Shown here one piece after another: positions 51,465-61,504 of a DNA stretch of 64,000 nucleotides (position 1 is the first letter of the stretch; every line of letters begins with the position of its first letter). A program made the translations under genes and the position numbers. This DNA is from Ktedonosporobacter rubrisoli (GTDB taxonomy: Bacteria > Chloroflexota > Ktedonobacteria > Ktedonobacterales > Ktedonobacteraceae): positions 11,036,001 to 11,100,000 of the forward strand of contig NZ_CP035758.1 of the NCBI RefSeq assembly GCF_004208415.1, read 5' to 3'. Below the pieces are notes generated by a model. The model did no database searches, was not told the origin of the DNA, and was given only the letters and a program-made list of their open reading frames with translations.

Positions 51465-54400
51465 ATGCATAGCAAGGTCACTTATCATCAACAGGTAAGT
51501 TACTGCGGAAAGCCTCGTTGTCGCAAGTGCCGCGAGGGGAAAGGCCACGGCCCCTACTGGTATGCCTATAAGACGGAGGGGGGGCGTACGACACGAACAT
51601 ATATTGGCAAAGAGCTGCCTCCTGCCGCGCGGGCTGAGATGGAGGGAGTGCCGAGTTCTCCTACTATACAGAGCAGCGAGTTTGAACATACAGCTATTCG
51701 TATTTATGTGCTGGGACAATTTCGCCTCGAACGGCGCAGCCGCGCGGATTGGCTGACGGTGACCGATTCGGCCTGGCAACATCAGCGTGTGCGTGCGCTG
51801 CTTGGTTGTCTTGTGAGCAGTACGGGTCGCAAGCTTGGGCGCGAGCAGATTATGTATGCGCTCTGGCCCGATGCGGATACGGAGACGGCGGCCAGCCGAC
51901 TCGATCGGGCGGTGTATAGCCTGCGCCAGCTTTTTGAGCCAGGGCGTAGCCGCCTAGCTGCCTCGCTTCTCTCCACGGAGCGCGAAGTGCTTGTCCTGGC
52001 CGAGCAAGAGCAACTCTGGATCGATGCCGATGCCTTCGAACGCTTGCTTACACGCGCGCATGCAAGCGATGATCCCGGCGAGAAAGAGCGCTTACTAGAA
52101 GAGGCGGCGATGCTCTATGGCGGCCCTTTTTTGCCGGAGGAGCGCAAGATAGAGTGGACGCTGGCCCGCCGCGAGTCGTTGCAGCGCAGCTGGATCGGCT
52201 TGTTGCTGGAACTTTCTGATTTGCGCATAGATCGCCAGGCGGCCAAAGATGCGATTGAGCCCCTGGATCGTCTGCTGGCCATTGATCCAACGAACGAGGC
52301 GGCAGTGCAGCGCTTGATGTTGCTCATGGCTCAGTTGGGACGGCGCGGCGAAGCTTTGCGGGCCTATAAGCGCCTAGCTATGGTGCTTAAAGAGGAGTAT
52401 CGCATTGCTCCCTTGCCCGAAACGCGGGCCTTGTATGATGCTGTGCGCTCAGGAAGTCCTGGTAATGTTAATAAAGCGATGGCGCTTGCGCAAGCTGCCT
52501 CGGTAGGTGGTGAGAGAAGGATCGAGCCGCAGGCTATGCATGTACCGGTTGCCCTGCAGATTGGCCGCAGCAATCAGACGCCGCTTGTTGGTCGCGAGGA
52601 GGAGCTGGAGCTCTTGCGGGCACTGCTGGAGGAGACCGAACAGATCGCGCACTTTAAGCTCCTTGGGCATAAGAAGTCCACCTCGCTCTTATTTGATACG
52701 CAGCATCGCCCTCAGTCTATGCTCTTGATGGGAGACGTAGGGATTGGCAAGACGCGCCTGGCTGAGGAGATTAGCCGCGAGGCCAAGCAGAAGGGCTGGA
52801 CGGTGGCTTGGAGTCGTGTCTATGCGCAGGAAGGAAGCATTGCTTATCGGCTCTGGACGGAGATCTTGCGCAAGGCCATGGCTCAGGGGACGCGCCATTT
52901 GCAGGAGATAAGTAAGCACCCGCAGGTTTTTCAGCCGCTGAGCGTGTTGCTGCCCGAGCTACATGATTATTTTCCTCAGAATTCATATAGCCATGAATTC
53001 TCGCCGGAGCGGGAACAATTGTTGCTATGGGAGGCGGCGCTCAAGCTGCTGGTATTGGTCAGCGAGGGTGCTCCCTTGTTGATTGCCCTTGACGATCTGC
53101 AGTGGGCCGATAGTAGTAGTTGTGAGCTGCTGGCCTATTTGGCTCGGCGTGTGCATGGGCATCCCATTGTGATTGTGGGGACGTGCCGCGACAACGAGAT
53201 TGCCCCTGAGCACGTTTTGCGCGGCCTGCTGACGGACTTGCAACGCGAGCACGCGGTTGAGACTATTTCGCTGGCTCCCCTGACCGATGAGCAAATTGCC
53301 ACGCTTATCTCGCATATTCTCCCAACCGTCAAGGTTCCAACTATTCGTGAGCGCGCGGCCGGTAATCCTTTCTTCGCCGAAGAATTGGCGCGTACTGTGG
53401 ATGCGCAGGCTCAGCTCAACGGACACAACGGTTCTAGCTCCGAGCTTGCGCAGAACTTGCCCGATACCATCACGGCCGTGCTCGATTTGCGCCTGGAGCG
53501 TTTGAGCGCGGCCTGCCGGCGCCTACTGAGCAAGGCAGCTGTGCTGGGCGGACCTTTCCGCTTCCAGATTATCAATGAGATGGAGGCTATGACTCCCGGC
53601 TCGGATGAAGATCTTGTACTGGAACTCCTGGAAGAGGCCTTGCACTCGGGAATGCTGACCGAAGAGGGCACGGGCTCGCGCGTAACCTATCACTTCTGGC
53701 ATCCGTTGCTTATCAATCATCTTTATGAAGGTCTCTCAGCCGCGCGGCGCGCCAGCCTGCACCGCCGAGCCGCCGATATTCTGCGTCGCTTCTGCCAGGG
53801 GCACGAGGAGGAAGAGGCTTCAGCGGCGATCACGACGCACCTTGTGCGCGGGGGCGGCGATGAGCAGCTTATCATTCGCTATGCCGAGATGGCCGGCAAT
53901 CATTCCTATAGCCTTTCGTCTTATACTGAGGCCGAAAAGTATTATCGCATCGCCCTTGAATATCTGGAGGCCAATATATCGGCCAGGGCCGATGTGGAAG
54001 TGCAGTTGCGGCGTGCCGATCTGCTAGAAGTGCTCGGCGATTGTACAAGAATCCAGGGCAAGTATGAGGTGGCGCGCAAGTTCTTTGAGGAGTCTCTAAA
54101 TGCTCATCGTAAGCGCGCACAAAAGAATGGGCGCGATCTAGTGCAAGAGGCCCAGCTCCAGGCCATGCTCTTATGTGAGATTGGTCGGGCCTGGTACGAT
54201 ACCAACAATCATGCTAAGGCCTTGGAATGCTATTTGCAAAGTGAGCAGATGCTGCTTGAGGCTGGCGTAGAGAAAGGGCCTGTCTGGGCTACAATTCGTC
54301 TAAGGCAGAGCTATGTTTATTGGCGCGAGGGCAATTATGATGAAGCTCATAATAAGGTTCAGCAATCATTAGAGCTATTCCAACAGTCTCTCGATGCCCA

Positions 54401-55115
54401 AAAGATCCCTATAGAGAAAAATACTCGTTTAACACGTATACGCCGTACTTTGTTGGGTGATTCTGTAGATCTTGGGCGCATGAATGTATTACTAGGGGCA
54501 ATCGAGGTCTGCTATGGACATGGGAGAGAAGCCTTAAAATACTACACCGCAGCTTTGGCTCTATTTGAGCAGCATGAGTGCCTTCGTGAAATAGCCATTA
54601 CTTGTTGCGACCTGGGTGATATCTATTTAAGACAGGCTGAATATTCGCGTGCTCAGGCTGCATTACGACGTTCGCTTAATCTGGCTGAACGCATCGGTGA
54701 TATTCCTCTAATGTCCTTTGTATACGGTAATATAGGTATGCTAGATATACGTTTAGGTAATTTAGAGGATGCTGAGCTTGGCTTCAGAAATAGTATTACT
54801 ACAGCTGAGCGCATTGATAATTCTGCCTCGGCCAGCCTCTGGTACGCCTGTCTGGCAATTGTCTTGCGTGAGCAAGGTAAGCTTTCAGATACTATAAAGC
54901 CTTTTTGTAAGGCCTTAACTATTGGCAGAGCAAGACATTTAGATCCGTATGTGGGTTTTGCTTTGATTGCTCTGGGGAATTTGCGCATAGCTCAGGCTCT
55001 AGAAGTGAATCATGATAAACGTGAGCATGGCAATAAAGAGATGGCACATATGTTGACGCGGGCGAGAAGTGCTTTGCGGCGAGCCCTTGCTCTGGGGGAA
55101 TCGACGCTGAGATGA
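51465..55115 (+). CDS. Giant BTAD-AAA-TPR transcriptional regulator with N-terminal DUF6788-like domain (copy 1)
   Basis: The 1216-residue protein has four parts. Residues 1-52 are a Cys-rich module (YCGKPRCRKCREGKGHGPYW, then RTYIGKELP) of DUF6788 type, probably zinc-binding. Residues about 75-325 are an OmpR-like winged helix plus bacterial transcriptional activation domain, as in SARP regulators. Residues about 365-700 are an AAA/STAND ATPase (PLVGREEELELL, Walker A MGDVGIGKTRLAEE, Walker B LLIALDDLQWAD). The rest are TPR repeats (AITCCDLGDIYLRQAEYSRA). The frame stops at TGA in ATGA, and the final TPR block continues as a separate gene. A close paralogue follows. From about 54,270 to 55,080 codon use is visibly more AT-rich. 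Ligand and targets are unknown. Confidence 0.88.
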   Translation: MHSKVTYHQQVSYCGKPRCRKCREGKGHGPYWYAYKTEGGRTTRTYIGKELPPAARAEMEGVPSSPTIQSSEFEHTAIRIYVLGQFRLERRSRADWLTVTDSAWQHQRVRALLGCLVSSTGRKLGREQIMYALWPDADTETAASRLDRAVYSLRQLFEPGRSRLAASLLSTEREVLVLAEQEQLWIDADAFERLLTRAHASDDPGEKERLLEEAAMLYGGPFLPEERKIEWTLARRESLQRSWIGLLLELSDLRIDRQAAKDAIEPLDRLLAIDPTNEAAVQRLMLLMAQLGRRGEALRAYKRLAMVLKEEYRIAPLPETRALYDAVRSGSPGNVNKAMALAQAASVGGERRIEPQAMHVPVALQIGRSNQTPLVGREEELELLRALLEETEQIAHFKLLGHKKSTSLLFDTQHRPQSMLLMGDVGIGKTRLAEEISREAKQKGWTVAWSRVYAQEGSIAYRLWTEILRKAMAQGTRHLQEISKHPQVFQPLSVLLPELHDYFPQNSYSHEFSPEREQLLLWEAALKLLVLVSEGAPLLIALDDLQWADSSSCELLAYLARRVHGHPIVIVGTCRDNEIAPEHVLRGLLTDLQREHAVETISLAPLTDEQIATLISHILPTVKVPTIRERAAGNPFFAEELARTVDAQAQLNGHNGSSSELAQNLPDTITAVLDLRLERLSAACRRLLSKAAVLGGPFRFQIINEMEAMTPGSDEDLVLELLEEALHSGMLTEEGTGSRVTYHFWHPLLINHLYEGLSAARRASLHRRAADILRRFCQGHEEEEASAAITTHLVRGGGDEQLIIRYAEMAGNHSYSLSSYTEAEKYYRIALEYLEANISARADVEVQLRRADLLEVLGDCTRIQGKYEVARKFFEESLNAHRKRAQKNGRDLVQEAQLQAMLLCEIGRAWYDTNNHAKALECYLQSEQMLLEAGVEKGPVWATIRLRQSYVYWREGNYDEAHNKVQQSLELFQQSLDAQKIPIEKNTRLTRIRRTLLGDSVDLGRMNVLLGAIEVCYGHGREALKYYTAALALFEQHECLREIAITCCDLGDIYLRQAEYSRAQAALRRSLNLAERIGDIPLMSFVYGNIGMLDIRLGNLEDAELGFRNSITTAERIDNSASASLWYACLAIVLREQGKLSDTIKPFCKALTIGRARHLDPYVGFALIALGNLRIAQALEVNHDKREHGNKEMAHMLTRARSALRRALALGESTLR

Positions 55116-55531
55116 GAGTTGAAGGTCAATTGACCTTAGCTCAGGTTGCATTGCTCTCTGATGAGATTGATGATGCATTTACGCAGACGACACAGGTATT
55201 AGAAGCGGCTCGCGAGGCTGAATTAGTCTGGCTGGTCGCGCGTGCGCAGTGTTTATTGGGGAGCATTATGTCTGCCCGGGAACAAAGTACGCAGGCTGCG
55301 CAATATTTTGAGCAGGCTATGGAGACTTTCCAGAAGCGTGGCATGCGCCTGGAATATGCGCGCACATTGCAGCAGTATGGCGCGATGTTGCTGCAGGATA
55401 AGCAGCAGGGCAAGACATATCAGCAGGGATTGCGCTATCTGCAAGATGCGCTGCGCATCTTTGGCGAATGCAAGGCTGGTTTGGATCTGCATATGGTAGA
55501 ACGCTTGTTGAGTCAGCTGGCTGCCGTCTGA
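55112..55531 (+). CDS. Split-off C-terminal TPR block of BTAD regulator copy 1
   Basis: The 139-residue product aligns with the last 130 residues of the second paralogue: LTLAQVALLSDEIDDAF matches LALAQVAVCSGELAKAQ, and MRLEYARTLQQYGAMLL matches MRLEEARALQRYGEALL. It starts at the ATG of an ATGA overlap with the large gene, in the -1 frame. So it is either a recently frameshifted end of that gene or a separately made subunit translated by coupling; no ribosome binding site of its own is evident. A -1 ribosomal shift would restore a full-length 1350-residue protein. A terminator-like hairpin at 55596-55645 follows. Confidence 0.7.
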   Translation: MRVEGQLTLAQVALLSDEIDDAFTQTTQVLEAAREAELVWLVARAQCLLGSIMSAREQSTQAAQYFEQAMETFQKRGMRLEYARTLQQYGAMLLQDKQQGKTYQQGLRYLQDALRIFGECKAGLDLHMVERLLSQLAAV

Positions 55532-55595
55532 GCCCTTTTGCAAAAATAGCGTATCGGACACAGGCGATTGAATAGTTGTTCTGCCTGATTCCTGA

Positions 55596-55645
55596 AAGCC
55601 CGAGCATGTGTTGCGGTAAAGCGCGCTAGAAGCATGCCCGGGCTT
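55596..55645 (+). terminator. Hairpin between the two BTAD regulators
   Basis: A stem AAGCCCG-x-GCATG / CATGC-x-CGGGCTT (12 of 13 paired) lies 65 bases past the split C-terminal frame and is followed by a T-rich tract further on. It separates the two paralogues into different transcripts. Confidence 0.5.
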
Positions 55646-55982
55646 GGCTTTACGCTTTTAGCTCTCTGTTGCGAGTGATTGTAGCACGTAGTTGATGCTC
55701 AACATACGAAGAATCTCTGATTGCTTGCCTCACTATTTTCTTGCCGCATTCTGATAGCTTCATTTTCCCGTATTCTCAAAAGCTGGTCAATTAGTACTGT
55801 TAGCTCTGCTGAAAGGACAAATTTTAGCAGATCCGAAAATTACATACTATACTTACCTGCTATCAGGTAGGATGTAGGGCGTCAGCCTTAAAAATTCCCC
55901 CCAGTCTAGAAATGGATACCGGGCCGCGTGGCCCGCTTATGATCCATGTCCCAGCACCAATGCTGGGCAAAGGAGTAAAGAG

Positions 55983-58900
55983 ATGGAGCATAAGATCAGC
56001 TATCGCCAGCAGATCAGCTTCTGTGGAAAACCGGGGTGTCGGCGCTGTCGCGAGGGGCTTGGTCATGGTCCTTACTGGTATGCTTATCAGATGGTTGCTG
56101 GCAAGATAAAGCGCACATATATCGGCAAACATTTGCCGCCCGATCTGCGGGCCAGTTTAGAGGCTTCTGCAACCTCAGTGAAGCCGCAAAATACGAATAT
56201 GCTCGGACTGGTTGAGAACGGGCACGCTAGCCTATGCATACGTACTTTGGGGCAGTTGAGCCTGGAACAGCGTCAGGAGAGCCAATGGCTTGCTGTGGTT
56301 GACGAGGTTTTTCAGCAAGCTCAAGTGCGTAGCCTACTGGGTTTGCTGCTTTCCAGTCCGCAGCGCAAGCTAAGCCGCCAGCAAGTGGGGGCGGCGCTCT
56401 GGCCCGATCGTCTGCAGCAGGGAAAAGCTGAAGCTGCAAGTATCTCGCGCCTGATCTATAGGGTGCGCCAGGCCTTTAGCCGGCTGCGAGGCGCGCCAGG
56501 TCAGCCGCTCTTACGTACAGAGGGCGACTGGCTGATTCTGGCCTCTCAGGAGCGCATCTGGGTCGATGCCGAGGCTTTTGAGACTCTGTTGCAAGCGGCT
56601 GAGGAGCCAGGAAAGAGGGCAGAACAGGCAGAGCTTCGCCTGAGCTTGCTTAAACGTGCGGCGGAACTGTATAGTGGGGATTTTTTGCTTGATGTGCAGG
56701 ATGTGAGTCAGGTCGTGAGCAAAAGGCAAAGCTTGCGCCGGCGCTGGGAAGGGCTCTTGCTGGAACTGGCCGACGCCTATCTAGGGCGCGGTGAGCTGGG
56801 TGAAGCTATAGCCTTGCTGGACCAACTCTTGCTCAAGGATATGATGAATGAGGCAGCGACCCGGCGCTTAATGCTGGCCCTGGCCCTGCTGCGAAGGCGC
56901 GGCGAGGCCTTGCACGCTTATCGCAAGCTGGCCTTTAGAATGCAGCAGGAATATCATGCTAACCCGGAGCGCGAGACGCAGGCGCTCTATGAGGTGATCA
57001 GAACTGGCAAAGATCTCTTTGCTCTGGCTCAGGATTGGCTAAAACTGCCTTTACAATCTGCAACTACGGGTTATGGGCTGCAGGCTGAGCTCAAAGATAG
57101 ACAGGCTGCCACGCCGGCGACTCCTAGCGCTAAGCCACCGCTAGCTATATCTATGTCCGTGGGCCGTCAGCATCAAACACCCTTGATTGGCCGCGAAGCA
57201 GAACTGGCTCAGATGCGCGAGCTCTGGCGAAATGTTGGCGTAATTGCCCAACTTTCGGGGCACGAGCGCGATTTGCGTAGGGCTCTGCCTCTTGATACGC
57301 AGAAGAGCCCAAAGTGTATGGTGCTGCTGGGCGAGATGGGTATTGGCAAGACGCGCCTGGCCGAAGAGCTGGGCCGCGAGGCGCAAAGCGCTGGCAGCCT
57401 GGTGGTCTGGAGCGGCGTCTATGCTCAGGAAAAGAATATTCCCTATGTACTCTGGCTTAATATCTTGCGGCAGCTGCGCCTTCTCGGATTAAGTGCGCCG
57501 AAATTGCTGGCCTCGCTGCAGCCTCAGCATTGCCAGGCCCTGTTAATGCTGCTGCCCGAACTGGAGAATGAACTGGGGCAGCCTGAGAATAGTAATTTGC
57601 GCCAGGCTGATTCTGTACAAGCCGATGCTGAAAATGCAGCGCTCGTTGCCTATCCACAGGATCAGCAGTTCTTGCAGGAAGCCATGCTAGAGCTGCTACG
57701 CATAATTAGCTCGCAAAAGACTTTGTTGATCGTGCTGGATGATATTCAGTGGGCGGATAGCAGTAGCTATAATCTGCTGAGCTACCTGGCTCGCCATCTC
57801 GGCAATTATCCAGTGCTCTTGTTGGCCACCTGTCGCGACGCCGAATTGCCACGCGATCCAGTGCATTCATTGCTTCAACTGATGGCCCATATGCAGCGCG
57901 AACATACGCTCAAAACCCTGCGTGTAGAGGCTCTAAGCCACGAGCAGATTCGGCAGCTGCTGGCCCACCTGCCCGAGGAGCAGGTTGAGCGGATTCAGCA
58001 GAAAGTTGAGGGCAATCCTTTCTTTGCCGAGGAATTGGCGCGGGCCTCCGCTGCCTCTGGCCTGCCAGCAAGCGTGGCCCGCGCGCTGGATCATCGCCTG
58101 GGCAAGCTTAGTCCGGCTTGCCGCCAGCTTTTGAATAGGGCTGCCGTATTAGGCAGCTCTTTCGGCCTTTCGTTGATCAGCGCCATGACGGTCAGCACTT
58201 TGCAGGCCACGGAAGAGGCTTTATTGGAGTTGCTAGAGGAGGCTTTGCAGGCTGGCGTTCTGACCGAAGAAGGTCCTGGCGCGCAAGTCAGTTATCGCTT
58301 CTGGCATCCCATGCTGGTTGAGCACCTCTATGCTCAGCTCTCAGCCGCGCGCCGGGCTAGCCTCCATCGCCGAGCTGCTGAGGTCCTGGCCTTGATCTAT
58401 CGGGATCAGCTTGAAGAATGGGCTGCGCCTATTACTCAGCATCTGTTGAGTGGCGCGGCTGATGGCGAGCTTATTGCGCAGTATGCCGAGCTGGCGGCGC
58501 GGCGCGCGCATCTCCTCTCGGCCTATCCCGAGGCAGAGCGCTACTATCGCTATGCTCTGGAGTATAAGCAGCAGAAAATGCAAATAGAGGAGAGCCTGAG
58601 CGAAGATGAGCTCTTACCGCAAGCCTATTTGCTAGAATGCCTGGGCGAATGCTTGAAGCTCCAGGGCAGATTTGCCGATGGTGGGCACTTCTTTGCCCAG
58701 TCTCTGAATCTGCGCTCACGGCTTGCTCCGTCTGAGTTTAGCCCGCGGGAGGCTGAGATCAGGGCCCTGCTCTGGTGCGAGATCGGGCACGCTCGATATA
58801 GCCAGGCCGATAATGTGCAGGCCTTGCGTTGCTATGAGCAAGGTAGGCGGCTCTTGCAGGAGGCGAACGTAAAGGTCAGCACGGCCTGGGCCTGGTTGCA

Positions 58901-60152
58901 CTACGAAGAGTGCTATGTCTATTTGCTTGACGGCAAATATAAGCTAGCGCGCGCCGCAGCTTTTAAGGCTCTCAGCCTGTTTGGGAAGGCTCTTGCAGGC
59001 TGTCCGCGGCAGAGACCCGAAGGCGCGGCCTATATAACGCGCCTTCGGCGCACGCTGGCCGGCGACCCCGTAGATTTTGGCCGCGTCTATATGATGTTGG
59101 GGAATATTGAGGGCAATAACGGCTGCAGCGGCGACGGACTTTTTTATGGCCATAAGGCCCTGGAGATCTATGAGCAATATGATTGTCCGCGCGAGATAGC
59201 CATAATCTGCTGCAATCTTGGCGACATTCATTTGCGACGTGCCGAATATGCGCAGGCCGAAGCTGAGCTGCAGCGTTCTTTGAGCCTGGCCGAGAGGATT
59301 GGCGATTTATCCCTGATGGCTTTTGATTATGGCAATCTGGGCTTGTTGGCGCTGCGCCGAGGTCAGTTGGTCAGAGCCGAAGAGAGCTTCAGGCGTGGCA
59401 TTGTTTTTGCCGAGCAAGTGGAAGATCCGATTGCCAAATGTCCTTGGAGATTATGCCAGGCTAGTGCGTTATGCGCGCAAGGCCGGCTGACAGAAGCCTG
59501 CGCAGCTTTGCGTTCTGGGCTGGCCATAAAGCATTGTCAGCATATTACTCCCTACCGGGGACTCGCGCTAATTGTGCTGGCCAATATTCGCATGGCTCAA
59601 CAGCAAGCGCTGGAGGTGGACAAGGGAAGTGGAGATGCCTCGGAGAAAGCAAAGGAACGCCTCTTGAAGCGAGCCAGGAGAAGCCTGGAATGTGCTCTGG
59701 CTCTGCAGGATATCGAGAATGAAATGACTGTAGAAGCCAGGTTAGCCCTGGCCCAGGTAGCTGTATGCTCCGGCGAGCTAGCTAAGGCGCAGCGGGAGAC
59801 TATGCAAGGCCTGGAGGAGGCGCAAAAATTCGAGCTAAACGGACTGATTGCGCGCGGCCAGCGCTTGCTTAGCGTTATTCTGGCTTTGCAGGATCAGCCG
59901 ATGCAGGCAGAGCAACATTTTGCCAGTGCGCTGCAGATGTGTCGCCAGCTTTCTATGCGTCTGGAGGAGGCACGCGCGCTTCAGCGCTATGGCGAGGCGT
60001 TGCTGCGCATCAGTCAGGCCGGAGAGAGCGATTATCAGCGCGGCCTTGGCTATCTGGGCGAGGCGTTACAGCTCTTTGAGGCCTGTTCGGCGCGCCTGGA
60101 AAAGCGAATGACTGAGCATTTGTTGGATCGCTACGAACCGGCGGATTGCTAG
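55983..60152 (+). CDS. Giant BTAD-AAA-TPR transcriptional regulator with N-terminal DUF6788-like domain (copy 2)
   Basis: The 1389-residue protein repeats the layout of copy 1 in one unbroken frame: a Cys-rich N-terminus (FCGKPGCRRCREGLGHGPYW), winged helix plus BTAD to about residue 340, AAA/STAND ATPase from about 400 (PLIGREAELAQM, Walker A LLGEMGIGKTRLAEE near 449, Walker B LLIVLDDIQWAD near 581) and TPR repeats to the end (AIICCNLGDIHLRRAEYAQA). It has AAAGGAG seven bases before the ATG. Copy 1 and copy 2 are clearly related but well diverged, so the duplication is old. Family members activate secondary metabolism or developmental genes in actinomycetes; in this organism the targets are unknown. 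Confidence 0.92.
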   Translation: MEHKISYRQQISFCGKPGCRRCREGLGHGPYWYAYQMVAGKIKRTYIGKHLPPDLRASLEASATSVKPQNTNMLGLVENGHASLCIRTLGQLSLEQRQESQWLAVVDEVFQQAQVRSLLGLLLSSPQRKLSRQQVGAALWPDRLQQGKAEAASISRLIYRVRQAFSRLRGAPGQPLLRTEGDWLILASQERIWVDAEAFETLLQAAEEPGKRAEQAELRLSLLKRAAELYSGDFLLDVQDVSQVVSKRQSLRRRWEGLLLELADAYLGRGELGEAIALLDQLLLKDMMNEAATRRLMLALALLRRRGEALHAYRKLAFRMQQEYHANPERETQALYEVIRTGKDLFALAQDWLKLPLQSATTGYGLQAELKDRQAATPATPSAKPPLAISMSVGRQHQTPLIGREAELAQMRELWRNVGVIAQLSGHERDLRRALPLDTQKSPKCMVLLGEMGIGKTRLAEELGREAQSAGSLVVWSGVYAQEKNIPYVLWLNILRQLRLLGLSAPKLLASLQPQHCQALLMLLPELENELGQPENSNLRQADSVQADAENAALVAYPQDQQFLQEAMLELLRIISSQKTLLIVLDDIQWADSSSYNLLSYLARHLGNYPVLLLATCRDAELPRDPVHSLLQLMAHMQREHTLKTLRVEALSHEQIRQLLAHLPEEQVERIQQKVEGNPFFAEELARASAASGLPASVARALDHRLGKLSPACRQLLNRAAVLGSSFGLSLISAMTVSTLQATEEALLELLEEALQAGVLTEEGPGAQVSYRFWHPMLVEHLYAQLSAARRASLHRRAAEVLALIYRDQLEEWAAPITQHLLSGAADGELIAQYAELAARRAHLLSAYPEAERYYRYALEYKQQKMQIEESLSEDELLPQAYLLECLGECLKLQGRFADGGHFFAQSLNLRSRLAPSEFSPREAEIRALLWCEIGHARYSQADNVQALRCYEQGRRLLQEANVKVSTAWAWLHYEECYVYLLDGKYKLARAAAFKALSLFGKALAGCPRQRPEGAAYITRLRRTLAGDPVDFGRVYMMLGNIEGNNGCSGDGLFYGHKALEIYEQYDCPREIAIICCNLGDIHLRRAEYAQAEAELQRSLSLAERIGDLSLMAFDYGNLGLLALRRGQLVRAEESFRRGIVFAEQVEDPIAKCPWRLCQASALCAQGRLTEACAALRSGLAIKHCQHITPYRGLALIVLANIRMAQQQALEVDKGSGDASEKAKERLLKRARRSLECALALQDIENEMTVEARLALAQVAVCSGELAKAQRETMQGLEEAQKFELNGLIARGQRLLSVILALQDQPMQAEQHFASALQMCRQLSMRLEEARALQRYGEALLRISQAGESDYQRGLGYLGEALQLFEACSARLEKRMTEHLLDRYEPADC

Positions 60153-60931
60153 CTTGCGGACCGGCTTATCCCCCCAAGTACGATTTGTAAGGGCAGCAGT
60201 CGCGCGTAAGAAACGGTAGCTGAGAAAAACTGAGACTATCAAGTATTCTTGCACTAGAAATTTAATTGTGGACCAGGGTCGTGCGTCAAATAAATAGCGT
60301 GACCCTGGAAGGGGCAAACTCGTTTAATTGCTTATGGCTATAGGCTTGATTCTGCTTAGAATTAGCGTATACTTAAAAGCGTGATCTGCTATGCGCTTCG
60401 CGTAGGCGAAAATAGTCATACATTCTCGCTAACTTCACCTCAGAAATCTGCGACCTCCATTACATTCTGGAGCGCCCTCTTCTTTGTGCTACACCTATGT
60501 TCTGGGCGGCACATCTTCTGCCCTGGTATAAGACGCCTTAGCAGATTATTCCTCGTCACGGGACTCACAAACCCAATTAATAATCGGCCATATATTCTCT
60601 TATTTTTATGTATATTTAATACCAGAACAGAGGTGAGTGGGAAGCGGCAAGACGAAGCCAGGCAAAGATGTATAAGACAGCCAAGCCGAGTCCCGCCAGA
60701 TAGAAAGCTCCCGCGCATCGCCTGACTGGGGAGAGCAAGATTTGCTGCAGATAGGTAGAGCAGACAAGCAGTTGTCAATTTTAAACTGAATCTTTAGCTA
60801 TCTAGACTAGCCAGAACTCTATCCTAACTGCACTCTGACACACAGGCCGGTATCCTGGATTTGGTCAATCCACAAACCGGAATAAGACGTCCACGGATGG
60901 ACGCAGCGACGCAAGAAAGGAAGTGCCGCAC
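60153..60931. other. Intergenic region with one hairpin
   Basis: About 780 bases. CCAGGGTC (60273-60280) and GACCCTGG (60301-60308) form a perfect 8-bp stem with a 20-base loop, 120 bases past the BTAD copy 2 stop, and may end that transcript. No gene is supported. Confidence 0.45.
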
Positions 60932-61099
60932 ATGGGTCTCGCACTTAGCAAACAGCAATTATTCGCCTTGATCGTTCTGGCATTCTTAACAGTTCTTGTT
61001 ATCAGTCTCGTGGTCTTTTCTACCATAACACATATCAATGTGTGGCATAACATGACATCATTTATGTTGCGTCCTAATTTTATATTCCCAACTGACTAA
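60932..61099 (+). CDS. 55-residue single-pass membrane peptide
   Basis: A short frame begins at ATG with AAAGGAAG eight bases before it. The product starts MGLALSKQQLFALIVLAFLT and continues VLVISLVVFST, one clear membrane helix of about 22 residues, followed by a His/Asn/Met-containing tail (ITHINVWHNMTSFMLRPNF) that would lie outside or inside the membrane. No family was recognised. A matching terminator lies 150 bases downstream, so it looks like a complete small gene and not a remnant. Confidence 0.6.
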   Translation: MGLALSKQQLFALIVLAFLTVLVISLVVFSTITHINVWHNMTSFMLRPNFIFPTD

Positions 61100-61246
61100 A
61101 ATGATACAGCCTTCGAACAGTACATGCGTTGTACTTCTCGTCCTGACAGCATGTTGAGATAGACAGTGAAAGAGGCGTACATACCGGCCCTGATATAGTC
61201 AAGGAAAGGAAATATGCTATGTCGCATTATGACTAAGCTAACCACA

Positions 61247-61286
61247 AAAATAAGACGCTTGCCAATTCTGGTGGGCGTCTTATTTT
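61247..61286. terminator. Terminator downstream of the small membrane peptide gene
   Basis: A perfect 12-bp stem AAAATAAGACGC / GCGTCTTATTTT with an inner GCCA/TGGT pairing. The A- and T-rich arm ends allow function in either direction. Confidence 0.7.
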
Positions 61287-61504
61287 ATCTTCCACAAATA
61301 CCAGGCCATTTTGCATTTTTGGATCTTTCAGCCACTCAAGACTCTCTCGCTTTTCCAGGCCCGTGACAGTTCTCTTAACCTCCAGGCAATCAGGCTCACC
61401 GTTGTATAGTTTGTATACGAGTGCGAAAAGCGTGGGAGGGGTAGCAAAAGCGGCAAACGCATTCTATACTAGAGAAATAAGTAGCCTTTTGTGAGGTGTG
61501 AAAA

